From the NCBI RefSeq assembly GCF_900451195.1, contig NZ_UGHR01000001.1, positions 2,542,001 through 2,606,000 of the forward strand: DNA of 64,000 bases, read 5' to 3'. Position numbers and translations under genes: made by a program. Positions 19,360-27,314 of this stretch are shown here, piece after piece. The notes below the pieces were generated by a model. It was given only the letters and a program-made list of their open reading frames with translations. It did no database searches and had not been told where the DNA came from. Source of the DNA: Iodobacter fluviatilis. Lineage in GTDB: Bacteria; Pseudomonadota; Gammaproteobacteria; Burkholderiales; Chitinibacteraceae. The first letter of the stretch is position 1; every line of letters starts with the position of its first letter.

Positions 19360-20037
19360 TCAGCTTTTAGCCGCACGGCGACGTGGGGCAGGTTTTGCGG
19401 TTACAGGTTCTGCTGCCACGGGTTCATCTGCTGCAGCTTCAGATGCTGGCGGAGTGGTGGGTTTCAACTCATCCTCTGACAAGATCGCCCCTTCTTTTCC
19501 ATAGCCAGGCATCCCCATTCCGGTAAACAAATGCCGGGCTCGATCCTGCAACTGTTGCTGCATATCCACAAACATGGAGGTACTGCTTTCAAGATAATTA
19601 TTCATCATGCTTTGCATGCCTGGCCCTTGGAACTTCATAAAATCGCCCCAAAGATTGGCATTTGAAAGCATCGGGTTTTCACCGGTGATCACGGATTTAG
19701 CCTGTGTTTGTAAGCGACCTTGCATTTCTGCAAAGAGTTGCATGTTTTTTTCCAGGTAATTCCCCATCACACCTTGCATGGCATTCCCATAGAACCGAAT
19801 GATTTGTGTCAGCACATCATAAGAAAACATAGGCATTCCGCCAGCTTCCTCTTCCATGATCACTTGTAGCAGCACGCTGCGGGTAATGTCTTCCCCCCCT
19901 TTAGCATCCACAATCTGGATATCAATATTATCCAAGACCAACTGTTTTACATCGACCAAAGTGATATAACAGCTGGTCGCCGTGTCATACAGGCGGCGGT
20001 TTGGATACTTCTTGATCACGCGTTTTTCCACGCTCAT
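19360..20037 (-). CDS. phaR: PHA synthesis repressor PhaR
   Basis: PhaR senses polyhydroxyalkanoate granules: free PhaR represses phasin genes, and binding to nascent polymer releases it. The 225-residue protein has the conserved N-terminal DNA-binding block KRVIKKYPNRRLYDTATS (about residues 5-22), then the accessory PHB_acc domain containing MPMFSYDVLTQIIRFYGNAM (about 68-87), and a low-complexity Ala/Pro tail ending in basic residues. It is divergent from a phasin gene, the arrangement expected for autoregulated PHA granule control. Confidence 0.93.
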   Translation of the reverse strand: MSVEKRVIKKYPNRRLYDTATSCYITLVDVKQLVLDNIDIQIVDAKGGEDITRSVLLQVIMEEEAGGMPMFSYDVLTQIIRFYGNAMQGVMGNYLEKNMQLFAEMQGRLQTQAKSVITGENPMLSNANLWGDFMKFQGPGMQSMMNNYLESSTSMFVDMQQQLQDRARHLFTGMGMPGYGKEGAILSEDELKPTTPPASEAAADEPVAAEPVTAKPAPRRRAAKS

Positions 20038-20100
20038 AGCTGCTGCCTCGTGTGTGTATATATTGTTGTGAGATGAGGATAGTCCTGACTATCTTTTCAT

Positions 20101-20118
20101 GCAACATGTTGCGGCGCA
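20101..20118. promoter_or_regulatory. Candidate PhaR operator 1
   Basis: The perfect 12-bp palindrome GCAACATGTTGC (20101-20112) overlaps TGCGGCGCA (20110-20118), which has a TGC-N3-GCA layout. It lies between phaR and the -35 of the phasin promoter. PhaR proteins are known to bind TGC/GCA-rich inverted sites; assignment here is inference. Confidence 0.45.
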
Positions 20119-20126
20119 CAATTTAT

Positions 20127-20155
20127 TTGACAAGCACTTCATCCTCTTCCAGAAT
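20127..20155 (+). promoter_or_regulatory. Sigma-70 promoter of the phasin gene
   Basis: A perfect TTGACA (20127-20132) is followed after 17 bases by CAGAAT (20150-20155, 4/6). The predicted start is near 20162, giving a leader of about 88 nt before the phasin ATG. Confidence 0.65.
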
Positions 20156-20167
20156 AAGCGCTGATTG

Positions 20168-20176
20168 TGCACTGCA
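20168..20176. promoter_or_regulatory. Candidate PhaR operator 2
   Basis: TGCACTGCA repeats the TGC-N3-GCA layout of operator 1 and lies just past the predicted phasin transcription start, a position suited to repression. Its centre is 58 bases from the matching motif in operator 1. Confidence 0.4.
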
Positions 20177-20249
20177 TCATGATTAAAGCGGCGTACAACT
20201 CGCAAGTCAAAACTCTAATTCACTGACCAAATAGAAAGGATCCTTGAAA

Positions 20250-20819
20250 ATGACTACTGCACAACAACAATTCTCCGCGTTCGCTACCGAGCAAGTTGAA
20301 GTGGCATTGCGTTTCGCACGCATTTCCATTGATTCTGCCGAACGGATCATCAAGCTGCAAGTTGAAGTTGCAAAAAACAATTTAGAAACCAGCGCTAAAA
20401 ATGCAAATGCTCTGGTTGCTGTAAAAGATGCACAAGAAGCACTGACATTGCGTCAAAAATTAACTGAATCATCAATTGAACAAGCGACAAATTACTCACG
20501 CAGCCTGTACGAAATCGCTTCACAAGCACAAGCTGAAGTATCGCAATTGGTTGAAGAACGTACGACTGCTTTCAATAAACACGTTGTATCTGGTTTAGAC
20601 CAATTCGTTAAATCAGCACCAGCAGGTACAGATGTTGCTGTTGCGGCGGTTAAATCAACATTGCAAGCCACTGCAGCTGCAGTAGACAGCCTGACAAAAG
20701 CAGCAAAGCAAGTTGCTGATTTTGCAGACGCTTCTGTTAAAGCCGCTGGCACAGCAACTGCTGATGCAGTAAAGACAGCAGCTAAGAAAACAAACGGTGC
20801 AAGTGCTGCAGCCGTATAA
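20250..20819 (+). CDS. Phasin, PHA granule surface protein
   Basis: Phasins coat PHA granules and control their number and size. The 189-residue protein is almost wholly amphipathic helix, rich in Ala, Lys, Glu and Gln, with no Cys. It carries the phasin-family pattern ARISIDSAERIIKLQVEVAKNNLE (positions about 24-47) and ends in an Ala/Lys-rich tail of the phasin 2 type. The ATG at 20250 is chosen because GAAAGGA lies nine bases upstream; an in-frame TTG at 20244 is too close to it. It is followed by a strong terminator and sits beside its likely regulator phaR. Confidence 0.9.
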   Translation: MTTAQQQFSAFATEQVEVALRFARISIDSAERIIKLQVEVAKNNLETSAKNANALVAVKDAQEALTLRQKLTESSIEQATNYSRSLYEIASQAQAEVSQLVEERTTAFNKHVVSGLDQFVKSAPAGTDVAVAAVKSTLQATAAAVDSLTKAAKQVADFADASVKAAGTATADAVKTAAKKTNGASAAAV

Positions 20820-20853
20820 TAAATGAGCGCTTAAGTATTAGCATACTGTCCTG

Positions 20854-20881
20854 AAGCCACGACGCTGTCGTGGCTTTTTTT
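20854..20881 (+). terminator. Terminator of the phasin gene
   Basis: An AGCCACGAC/GTCGTGGCT stem (20855-20863 with 20867-20875) with a GCT loop runs into T7. Confidence 0.9.
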
Positions 20882-21153
20882 ACGTTCATCGCCCATACAC
20901 AAGCAAAACCGCCTCTGAAGAACGACCTGCACGAGTCATTACAAAACATTCTGCCCTTTCTTATCTGCCCGGCAAAGCTGATATTCCCTTACTCCTGACC
21001 CTTAAGCAATAAATTACAAGTAACTTTCAAATAATTTATTTTTATTACAAAATAATTACAAACAAGAAAGTGGTGTTTTCTGTTTCAGTCAAGCCCTGTA
21101 ACTGATGTATTTTTGGTTTTTTTACCAAGAATGCCACAGAGTTGATGCAGTAA
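20882..21153. other. AT-rich intergenic region after the phasin terminator
   Basis: No gene was found. The right part (about 21010-21130) is AT-rich with several TTACAA elements and a small TTGGT/ACCAA hairpin (21113-21128). It may hold the promoter of the following small gene, but no hexamer pair stands out. Confidence 0.5.
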
Positions 21154-21339
21154 ATGAAAGAGCCTTATACAATCTCGCCTGATTCAGCAATGGCAGCTCA
21201 AGTTTTGAATCTGCTGTTCAAGCCAAAACAATATGTCCGTACTGAGTCAGGTCAAAAGCCCCCCGATGAAGCTCAAGTTTCACACACCAAGCTTAATCAA
21301 CTTTTTGATCAATTCTTGTTAAAAAAAATTCCAAAATGA
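21154..21339 (+). CDS. Small hypothetical protein, 61 residues
   Basis: An open frame of 61 codons starting at ATG, with balanced soluble composition (Lys, Gln, Pro, few hydrophobics), one helix-like stretch (AAQVLNLLF) and a lysine-rich C-terminus. No family is recognised. No strong ribosome-binding site precedes it. Location beside the PHA genes may be chance. Coding status is uncertain because of its length. Confidence 0.35.
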   Translation: MKEPYTISPDSAMAAQVLNLLFKPKQYVRTESGQKPPDEAQVSHTKLNQLFDQFLLKKIPK

Positions 21340-21527
21340 GCACTTAGCGCTTATATATAAATGAATCACCCGCAGCGCCTCAGAGACTTGCTGAGTAATC
21401 AGCCCGCGCATTACGCTATTTGCCCGCTGCAATATTTTTAATTCGCCATTGCAAGAAACCTTAAGATCAAAAAAACTGCTTTAAATACGATCTTTTGCCC
21501 GAAGCTTCTAAAGCCGGTCTTCTCGTT

Positions 21528-21839
21528 ATGGCATTATCAAAGGCACTATGTAATTTGAAAGACTTAAATCAAAAGAAAGTTCTTCCTCACCCATCTGTAC
21601 TTTTTTACAGCCCTGATGAAGTACGGCCTGAACCTGAAGCTTGGCATGTTATGCGTCAGACGGATGAAACCACACTGGCCAAAAAGCTGGCCCGACAGCA
21701 ACTAAGACGCGAAGTGTGGGAAAAAATCAGAAGCCGTGCCGTGCAGCTCTCGCTTGATGCAGATGATTTATATGAATGGGTGGTAGAACAAGCGGCACTT
21801 AAAGCACAAACCAAGCAATTTCCATGGAATGCATTTTAA
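21528..21839 (+). CDS. Hypothetical protein, about 103 residues
   Basis: The family is not recognised. The protein is charged and mostly helical: an N-terminal KALCNLKDLNQKK, a central LAKKLARQQLRREVWEKIRSR basic helix (about residues 54-74), then DADDLYEWVVEQAALK. The basic helix could contact nucleic acid or a partner, but nothing specific is visible. The frame also opens at a TTG at 21495; ATG 21528 is preferred only because it is ATG, and neither has a good ribosome-binding site. It is convergent with the ABC exporter gene, only 16 bases away. Confidence 0.6.
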   Translation: MALSKALCNLKDLNQKKVLPHPSVLFYSPDEVRPEPEAWHVMRQTDETTLAKKLARQQLRREVWEKIRSRAVQLSLDADDLYEWVVEQAALKAQTKQFPWNAF

Positions 21840-21855
21840 GTGCCACATTAGTTAA

Positions 21856-23619
21856 TTATTTATTTTCTTCATCGCCCTGCTGTAGTTGCCACATATGTGC
21901 ATAATGCGCGCCCAGATCCAAAAGATCACGGTGCCGCCCCCGTTCTATGATGACGCCTTGCTCCATCACAAGGATTTCATCTGCATCGGCCACAGTAGAT
22001 AATCGATGCGCCACAATTAAAGTTGTACGATTGGCTGATATTTCTTTTAATTCAGCCTGTATTGCTTTTTCTGTGCGTGAATCTAGCGCTGAAGTTGCTT
22101 CATCAAAAATTAAAATGGGTGGATTCTTAAGAATCGTGCGAGCAATAGCGACACGCTGTTTTTCTCCGCCCGACAATTTAAGACCACGCTCCCCAACCAA
22201 GGTATCAAAACCTTCAGGCAGGGATAAAATAAAATCATAGATATGCGCTGACTTTGCCGCCTGAATCACCTCGTCACGGCTTGCACTAGGCTGTCCATAA
22301 GCAATATTGTAATAAATACTATCGTTAAACAACACCGTATCTTGCGGCACAATCCCGATATGTGCGCGCAAACTCACTTGATTCAATTGGCGTAAATCGA
22401 CCCCATTAATACTGATACTCCCCTGACTCACATCATAAAAACGATACAGTAAGCGGGATAATGTCGATTTACCTGCTCCTGAACTGCCCACTACGGCCAC
22501 CGTTTTGCCTGCCGGAATATCAAAACTCACAGCATGCAATATCTTTCGGTTTGCTTCGTATGAAAAATCAACCTGATCAAAACGAATAGCAGCAGATGTA
22601 GTTGCCAGCAATTGTGCATCTTGAATATCTGTTACTTCCGCATTCTGCCCCATTAAAGTAAACATTTTCTCCATATCAGCTAAAGAATGTTTAATTTCGC
22701 GATAAACAAAACCCAGAAAATTAAGTGGCGCATAAAGCTGCAATAAAAATGCATTCACTAAAACCAAATCACCTAATGTCATTGTGCCTTTCACAACACC
22801 ATCAGCAGCCAGCCAAACCAACAAAGTAACGCCAAAAGCAATAATAATGGCCTGGCCTGCATTTAAAAATGAAAGGGATACCTGATTCTTAACTGCAGCA
22901 GTCTCCCATATTTTAAGGCTGGTATCATAACGCTCTGCCTCCCAGCGTTCATTATTAAAATATTTAACCGTTTCATAATTTAAAAGGCTGTCTACCGCTC
23001 GGGTATTGGCTTTTGAATCCATATCATTCATGGTGCGGCGAAAGCTCATTCGCCATTCAGTAATGCCCAGCGTAAAAACAATATATAAAACAATGGTGCC
23101 AAAAGTAATCACTGAGAACCAAACATCATATTTTTTCAGTAAGATACCAGCTACCAATAAAATCTCGACCAGAGTAGGCAAAATATTAAACAGGGTGAAA
23201 TTCAGTAAAAATGAAATTCCCTTTGTGCCACGGTCAATATCCCGGCTCATTCCCCCGGTTTGCCGCTCCAGATGAAAACGTAAACTCAGGCGGTGCAAAT
23301 GCTCAAAGACCTGCATCGCCACTTTACGAATCGCTCCCTGCGTAACCTTAGCAAAGACAGCATCGCGCATTTCACCAAAAACCGAAGCACAAAGGCGCAG
23401 TGCGCCATAGCCCAGCACCAGGCTCAGCGGCAGTACTAAAGGCCCGTGCTTTGGATCCAGCCCATCAACAATGCTCTTTAATACGAGAGGCACCGATACA
23501 TTGGCAAACTTTGCCAGAATAAGCAGTGACAAGGCCAGAATCACGCGATTTTTATACTGCCAGAGATAAGGCAGCAGGGTCGATAAAGTCTGCCAGTCAT
23601 TGCGACGTGTTGGGCTCAT
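21856..23619 (-). CDS. Atm1-type ABC exporter, fused membrane and ATPase half-transporter
   Basis: A 587-residue half-transporter with an N-terminal six-helix ABC transmembrane domain (about residues 20-315) and a C-terminal ATPase. The ATPase has Walker A VVGSSGAGKSTLSRLLYRF (about 377-395), signature LSGGEKQRVAIAR (about 484-496), Walker B ILIFDEATSALD (about 504-515) and an H-loop in IVAHRLSTV. Sequence style (GGMSRDIDRGTKGISF, NYETVKYFNNE) is that of the ATM1/HMT1 group, which exports glutathione or polysulfide conjugates and some metals. The ATG at 23619 is preferred over an upstream TTG at 23643 close to the apaG terminator. A homodimer is expected. Confidence 0.88.
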   Translation of the reverse strand: MSPTRRNDWQTLSTLLPYLWQYKNRVILALSLLILAKFANVSVPLVLKSIVDGLDPKHGPLVLPLSLVLGYGALRLCASVFGEMRDAVFAKVTQGAIRKVAMQVFEHLHRLSLRFHLERQTGGMSRDIDRGTKGISFLLNFTLFNILPTLVEILLVAGILLKKYDVWFSVITFGTIVLYIVFTLGITEWRMSFRRTMNDMDSKANTRAVDSLLNYETVKYFNNERWEAERYDTSLKIWETAAVKNQVSLSFLNAGQAIIIAFGVTLLVWLAADGVVKGTMTLGDLVLVNAFLLQLYAPLNFLGFVYREIKHSLADMEKMFTLMGQNAEVTDIQDAQLLATTSAAIRFDQVDFSYEANRKILHAVSFDIPAGKTVAVVGSSGAGKSTLSRLLYRFYDVSQGSISINGVDLRQLNQVSLRAHIGIVPQDTVLFNDSIYYNIAYGQPSASRDEVIQAAKSAHIYDFILSLPEGFDTLVGERGLKLSGGEKQRVAIARTILKNPPILIFDEATSALDSRTEKAIQAELKEISANRTTLIVAHRLSTVADADEILVMEQGVIIERGRHRDLLDLGAHYAHMWQLQQGDEENK

Positions 23620-23640
23620 AAAAATCCAGAATATATTGAA

Positions 23641-23669
23641 CAAAAAAAGGGCGTTAATATTAACGCCCT
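23641..23669 (-). terminator. Terminator of apaG
   Basis: A 22-bp perfect palindrome (23648-23669, arms AGGGCGTTAAT and its complement) is followed on the minus strand by T7, about 30 bases past the apaG stop. Confidence 0.88.
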
Positions 23670-23697
23670 GCTTTACGCTTACAGCAAATTCAGACTA

Positions 23698-24081
23698 TCA
23701 GTGCAAGATACGCGGCATTGCCAAAACAAACGAGGGAATTTCTGCATCAAACTGACTACCATCAGCCGCTTGCATCCGGTAGTTTCCTTGCATAGAGCCA
23801 ACCGGTGTTGCAATACTGGCGCTGCTCATATATTCAAAATGCTGACCTGGCTCTAACACAGGCTGCTCGCCAACGACGCCATCACCTTGTACTTCCTGCA
23901 CACGATCTTCCATATCCCGGATGACCCAGTGCCGGCTCAAGAGCTGAGCCGCTGCCGTGCCGGTATTGGTGATGGTGATACGGTAAGCAAACGCATAGCG
24001 GTCGGCTACTTCATCCGATTGCTCTGGCAGATAAAAGGCTTCGGCGTGAACAAGCACGCTATATACAGGGGAGTCACTCAT
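23698..24081 (-). CDS. apaG: ApaG domain protein (Co2+/Mg2+ efflux-associated)
   Basis: ApaG is a small beta-sandwich protein of uncertain function, often linked to apaH and ksgA. The 127-residue product shows the family motifs YRITITNTGTAAAQLLSRHWVIRD (positions about 33-56), the GDGVVGEQPVLEPGQ stretch (about 67-81) and GSMQGNYRM (about 95-103). It is divergent from rpe across a 109-base gap. It is not linked here to apaH or ksgA. Length and motifs make the assignment firm, the function less so. Confidence 0.93.
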   Translation of the reverse strand: MSDSPVYSVLVHAEAFYLPEQSDEVADRYAFAYRITITNTGTAAAQLLSRHWVIRDMEDRVQEVQGDGVVGEQPVLEPGQHFEYMSSASIATPVGSMQGNYRMQAADGSQFDAEIPSFVLAMPRILH

Positions 24082-24190
24082 TCTATTATGGTTCTTTTGG
24101 TCATTGATGGAGACAATATTACCAAGCCAGAGGCTATAGAGGTAAGGTATCCGTTAAAATGAGTCATAAACCCTGACCTTGGAGGCTGTT

Positions 24191-24874
24191 GTGTCAAATT
24201 TTCGTATTGCACCAAGCATTCTTGCCGCTGACTTTGCCCGTTTGGGCGAAGAAGTTAAAAACGTCATTGCCGCTGGCGCAGACATGATTCATTTTGATGT
24301 GATGGATAACCATTACGTCCCAAATCTAACGATGGGCCCGATGTTTTGCGAGGCCATCCGTCCTTACACGACCGCGCCCATTGATGTACATTTAATGGTT
24401 AAGCCGGTTGATCGCATCATTCCTGATTTTGCCAAGGCTGGTGCCAACATCATCACCTTTCACCCAGAAGCCTCCGAGCATATTGATCGGTCTCTGGGTC
24501 TGATTAAAGAGCATGGCTGTAAGGCTGGTCTAGTGTTTAATCCAGCCACACCATTACACTATTTAGATTATGTCATGGATAAAATCGACATGATTTTGCT
24601 GATGTCGGTGAACCCGGGCTACGGCGGGCAAAGTTTTATTCCTGGCGTATTAGCAAAAGCCAAAGAGGCACGAGCCCGTATTGATGCTTATACCGCGCGT
24701 ACAGGGCGTGAAATCTGGCTGGAAATTGATGGTGGCGTCAACGCGGGCAATATCGCTGAAATTGCTGCGGCTGGCGTCGACACTTTTGTGGCAGGCTCAG
24801 CCATTTTTGGCAAACCTGACTACAAAACAGTAATCGATCAAATGCGCCTTGAGCTGGCTAGGATTAAGGCATGA
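24191..24874 (+). CDS. rpe: Ribulose-phosphate 3-epimerase
   Basis: Rpe interconverts ribulose-5-phosphate and xylulose-5-phosphate. The 227-residue TIM barrel has [15 protein letters not shown] (about residues 6-20), metal and catalytic [17 protein letters not shown] (about 35-51), DVHLMVKP (about 65-72), [13 protein letters not shown] (about 140-152) and the second catalytic Asp in EIDGGVN (about 178-184). The GTG at 24191 is chosen because GGAGG lies five bases upstream and gives the standard [11 protein letters not shown] start. It overlaps the next gene by ATGA, and gph follows, a common proteobacterial grouping. Confidence 0.96.
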   Translation: MSNFRIAPSILAADFARLGEEVKNVIAAGADMIHFDVMDNHYVPNLTMGPMFCEAIRPYTTAPIDVHLMVKPVDRIIPDFAKAGANIITFHPEASEHIDRSLGLIKEHGCKAGLVFNPATPLHYLDYVMDKIDMILLMSVNPGYGGQSFIPGVLAKAKEARARIDAYTARTGREIWLEIDGGVNAGNIAEIAAAGVDTFVAGSAIFGKPDYKTVIDQMRLELARIKA

Positions 24875-25221
24875 GGCTGCTGCATAACCCACGCTGTTCC
24901 AAAAGCCGCGAGGCCCTTGCGGAACTCACAGCGAGGGGCCTGTCGCCAGAAATCATCGATTACCTCACGCACCCTCTGGATGAAACGGCCATTCGTACCC
25001 TGATCGCTCAGCTGGGCATTGCGCCCTTGGCACTCGTGCGCACTAAAGAAGCGCTATGGCAGGCGCAATTTGCCCACGCCGCTTTAGACGACGATGCCAT
25101 CATTACCGCATTAGCAGCGCACCCCAAGCTGATTGAACGCCCGATTTTAATTCACCATGATCGCGCCGCCATTGGCCGGCCGATTGAAAATATTTTCACC
25201 CTACTGGACACACCTGCATGA
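24871..25221 (+). CDS. ArsC/YfgD-family glutaredoxin-like protein
   Basis: A 116-residue ArsC-family protein with the active-site loop [11 protein letters not shown] (Cys at about residue 9) and the late [15 protein letters not shown] (about 89-103). In true arsenate reductases this Cys receives arsenate before glutaredoxin-mediated reduction. Stand-alone YfgD/ArsC paralogues embedded in housekeeping operons often have unknown roles, and no ars genes are nearby. It overlaps both rpe and gph by ATGA, so it is translationally coupled. Confidence 0.85.
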   Translation: MRLLHNPRCSKSREALAELTARGLSPEIIDYLTHPLDETAIRTLIAQLGIAPLALVRTKEALWQAQFAHAALDDDAIITALAAHPKLIERPILIHHDRAAIGRPIENIFTLLDTPA

Positions 25222-25886
25222 GTATCAAAGCCTTTGCTTTTGATTTAGACGGCACTCTTGCCGATTCGATTCCCGATTTAGCCCATGCCGCCAATGCCGC
25301 CCGCCGTGATGCGGGCCTTGCCCAGCTCGAAGAAGCGCTGATTGAAAGCTTTGTCGGTGATGGCACCGAAAGCTTGGTCGCCCGCGCAATGGCCGCAGAT
25401 ATGTCCGCCAGCTTTACCGGTACAGCGGCACAAACAGAAGCGCTTGGCCGCTTTGATCAGCATTACCTTGAAGGCCTCACGCTTAAAACTAAGCTTTATC
25501 ATGGCGTTGCCAATACCCTGAATGAATTGCACGATTGCGGTTATCGCCTAGCTATCGTCACCAATAAACCAGAGCGGTTTACCCAACCGCTCTTAAAAGA
25601 GCTGGGAATTGGCAATGTATTTGATGTGATTGTCAGTGGCGATACACTACCCAACCGCAAACCCCATGCGGAGCCATTGCAGTATGTCATGGAAAAACTA
25701 GCCGTAAGCGCGGATGAGTTGCTGATGGTTGGTGATTCAAAAAACGACATCCTTGCGGCCCGCGCAGCAGGCTGTAAAGTGGCCTATGTAAGCTATGGCT
25801 ATGGCGCAGCAGAAAGCATCCCTGAAGCAGATGTCACGCTGGCGCGTTTTGAGGAGCTAATGAACTGGCTGGAAGCACAGGATTAA
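25218..25886 (+). CDS. gph: Phosphoglycolate phosphatase
   Basis: A HAD-superfamily phosphatase that removes phosphate from 2-phosphoglycolate formed during DNA repair. The 222-residue protein has motif I FAFDLDGTLADSIPD (about residues 6-20), motif II IVTNKP (about 113-118), the motif III lysine near NRKPHAEPL and motif IV MVGDSKNDILAARAAG (about 171-186). Location immediately downstream of rpe supports Gph over other HAD phosphatases. A strong terminator follows. Confidence 0.9.
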   Translation: MSIKAFAFDLDGTLADSIPDLAHAANAARRDAGLAQLEEALIESFVGDGTESLVARAMAADMSASFTGTAAQTEALGRFDQHYLEGLTLKTKLYHGVANTLNELHDCGYRLAIVTNKPERFTQPLLKELGIGNVFDVIVSGDTLPNRKPHAEPLQYVMEKLAVSADELLMVGDSKNDILAARAAGCKVAYVSYGYGAAESIPEADVTLARFEELMNWLEAQD

Positions 25887-25898
25887 ACCTGTTCGCCG

Positions 25899-25943
25899 CC
25901 AATAAAAAACCCGCAGCTTTTTAAGCAGCGGGTTTTTTATTGG
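25899..25943. terminator. Bidirectional terminator between gph and folA
   Basis: A perfect 16-bp stem (25899-25914 with 25928-25943) contains A6 and T6 runs, so it works for gph on the plus strand and folA on the minus strand. Confidence 0.92.
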
Positions 25944-25951
25944 GCAAAAGA

Positions 25952-26437
25952 TCAGATTCGCCGGTATTCAACATAAGAGAATTCAATCCCCTTGGCGCTT
26001 TGCTGCGGCAACCTTGCCACCTCTTGCCATTCAGCGCGGTCAAATACCGGGAAATAAGCATCGCCCACGGGGCTTAAACCCACTTCAGTTAAATACAGCG
26101 TATTCACCAAAGGCAGCGAGCGGGTGTAAATCTCGCCACCACCGATTATAAATAACTTCTCAAGACCCGCCTTAGCCGCCTCATTCAGTGCCGATTCAAG
26201 ACTTAAAAACGCTGTTGCACCCATAGCATGCCACTCAGCATTGCGCGTAATCACCCAATGCGGACGCCCCGGCAATAAACCTGGCAAGGATTCAAAAGTT
26301 TTGCGCCCCATCAGCATGGGCGAGCCCATGGTGAGCGCTTTAAAGTTTTTTAAATCTTCAGGTAAAGACCAAGGCAAACGGTTTTCTATACCGATCACGC
26401 CGTTTTGCCCGACGGCTGCAATAATCGCAATATCCAT
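25952..26437 (-). CDS. folA: Dihydrofolate reductase
   Basis: DHFR reduces dihydrofolate to tetrahydrofolate with NADPH. The 161-residue protein opens MDIAIIAAVGQNGVIG and has NRLPWSLPEDLKNFKALTMG (about residues 19-38), MGRKTFESLPGLLPGR (about 42-57) and the NADPH-binding FIIGGGEIYTRSLP (about 91-104). The ATG at 26437 is chosen because AAGGGA precedes it; the frame extends slightly upstream into the thyA end. It follows thyA by ten bases, the common thyA-folA pair, since ThyA generates the dihydrofolate that FolA recycles. Confidence 0.96.
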   Translation of the reverse strand: MDIAIIAAVGQNGVIGIENRLPWSLPEDLKNFKALTMGSPMLMGRKTFESLPGLLPGRPHWVITRNAEWHAMGATAFLSLESALNEAAKAGLEKLFIIGGGEIYTRSLPLVNTLYLTEVGLSPVGDAYFPVFDRAEWQEVARLPQQSAKGIEFSYVEYRRI

Positions 26438-26447
26438 TATGTATCCC

Positions 26448-27269
26448 TTAAACTGCAATTGGCGCTTTTATCCCAGGATAAGGGTCGTACGCTTCCAGGG
26501 TAAAGTCTTCATATTCAAAATCAAAAATATCTTTTTTAAGCGGATTAAGCTTAAGCACGGGCAGAGCGCGTGGCGTGCGGGATAATTGCTCGTGCACCTG
26601 ATCCAGGTGATTACTGTAAATATGGCAATCTCCACCCGTCCAGACAAAATCGCCCACAGCCAAATCACACACCTGGGCCAGCATCATCACTAGCATGGCG
26701 TAAGAAGCAATATTAAAAGGCACCCCTAGGAAAATATCCGCGCTGCGCTGATAAAGCTGGCAAGAGAGCTTGCCACGCTGATCAGCATCGTCAGCCGCTG
26801 CCGGGGCAACATAAAACTGAAAGAACGCATGGCAAGGCGGCAGAGCCATGTTTTCGATCTCGCCCACATTCCATGCCGAGACAATAATGCGCCGGGAATC
26901 AGGGTTATTTTTTAACTGCTGAACCACTTGGTTGATCTGATCAATATGGCGCCCATCCTTCGTTGGCCAGCTGCGCCATTGCGAGCCATACACAGGCCCC
27001 AGTTCGCCATCAGCAGCAGCCCACTCGTTCCAGATTTTAACCCCCCGCTCCTGCAGCCACTTCACATTGGTTTCGCCACGCAAAAACCACAGCAACTCAT
27101 AAGCAATCGATTTCAAATGTGTTTTCTTAGTCGTGACCAAAGGAAAACCATCGGCCAGGTTAAAACGCATCTGATGCCCGAACACGCTGATCGTACCCGT
27201 GCCAGTACGGTCTTCTTTCCTGACTCCGTGGTCTAAAACATGTTGGAGAAGATCAAGATATTGACGCAT
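26448..27269 (-). CDS. thyA: Thymidylate synthase
   Basis: ThyA methylates dUMP to dTMP with methylene-tetrahydrofolate. The 273-residue protein has [16 protein letters not shown] (about residues 21-36), the catalytic Cys in [14 protein letters not shown] (about 145-158), [11 protein letters not shown] and [14 protein letters not shown] run of about ten residues ([10 protein letters not shown], about 160-169) is inserted between the FYVA strand and GKLSCQ relative to the compact E. coli enzyme, lengthening a surface turn. It forms an operon with folA. The start [15 protein letters not shown] is canonical. Confidence 0.97.
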   Translation of the reverse strand: MRQYLDLLQHVLDHGVRKEDRTGTGTISVFGHQMRFNLADGFPLVTTKKTHLKSIAYELLWFLRGETNVKWLQERGVKIWNEWAAADGELGPVYGSQWRSWPTKDGRHIDQINQVVQQLKNNPDSRRIIVSAWNVGEIENMALPPCHAFFQFYVAPAAADDADQRGKLSCQLYQRSADIFLGVPFNIASYAMLVMMLAQVCDLAVGDFVWTGGDCHIYSNHLDQVHEQLSRTPRALPVLKLNPLKKDIFDFEYEDFTLEAYDPYPGIKAPIAV

Positions 27270-27314
27270 AAGAGGGAACCATGATGATTTTAAACAGGGG
27301 CGAAGTTTATCAGA

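Noticed and set aside
21000..21130. TTACAA-rich AT stretch as an attachment site or origin
   Set aside because: The elements are irregular and no integrase, dnaA-box cluster or flanking repeat is present.
24871..25221. Arsenic-resistance operon
   Set aside because: Only one ArsC-family gene is present, embedded between rpe and gph, with no arsR, arsB or acr3.
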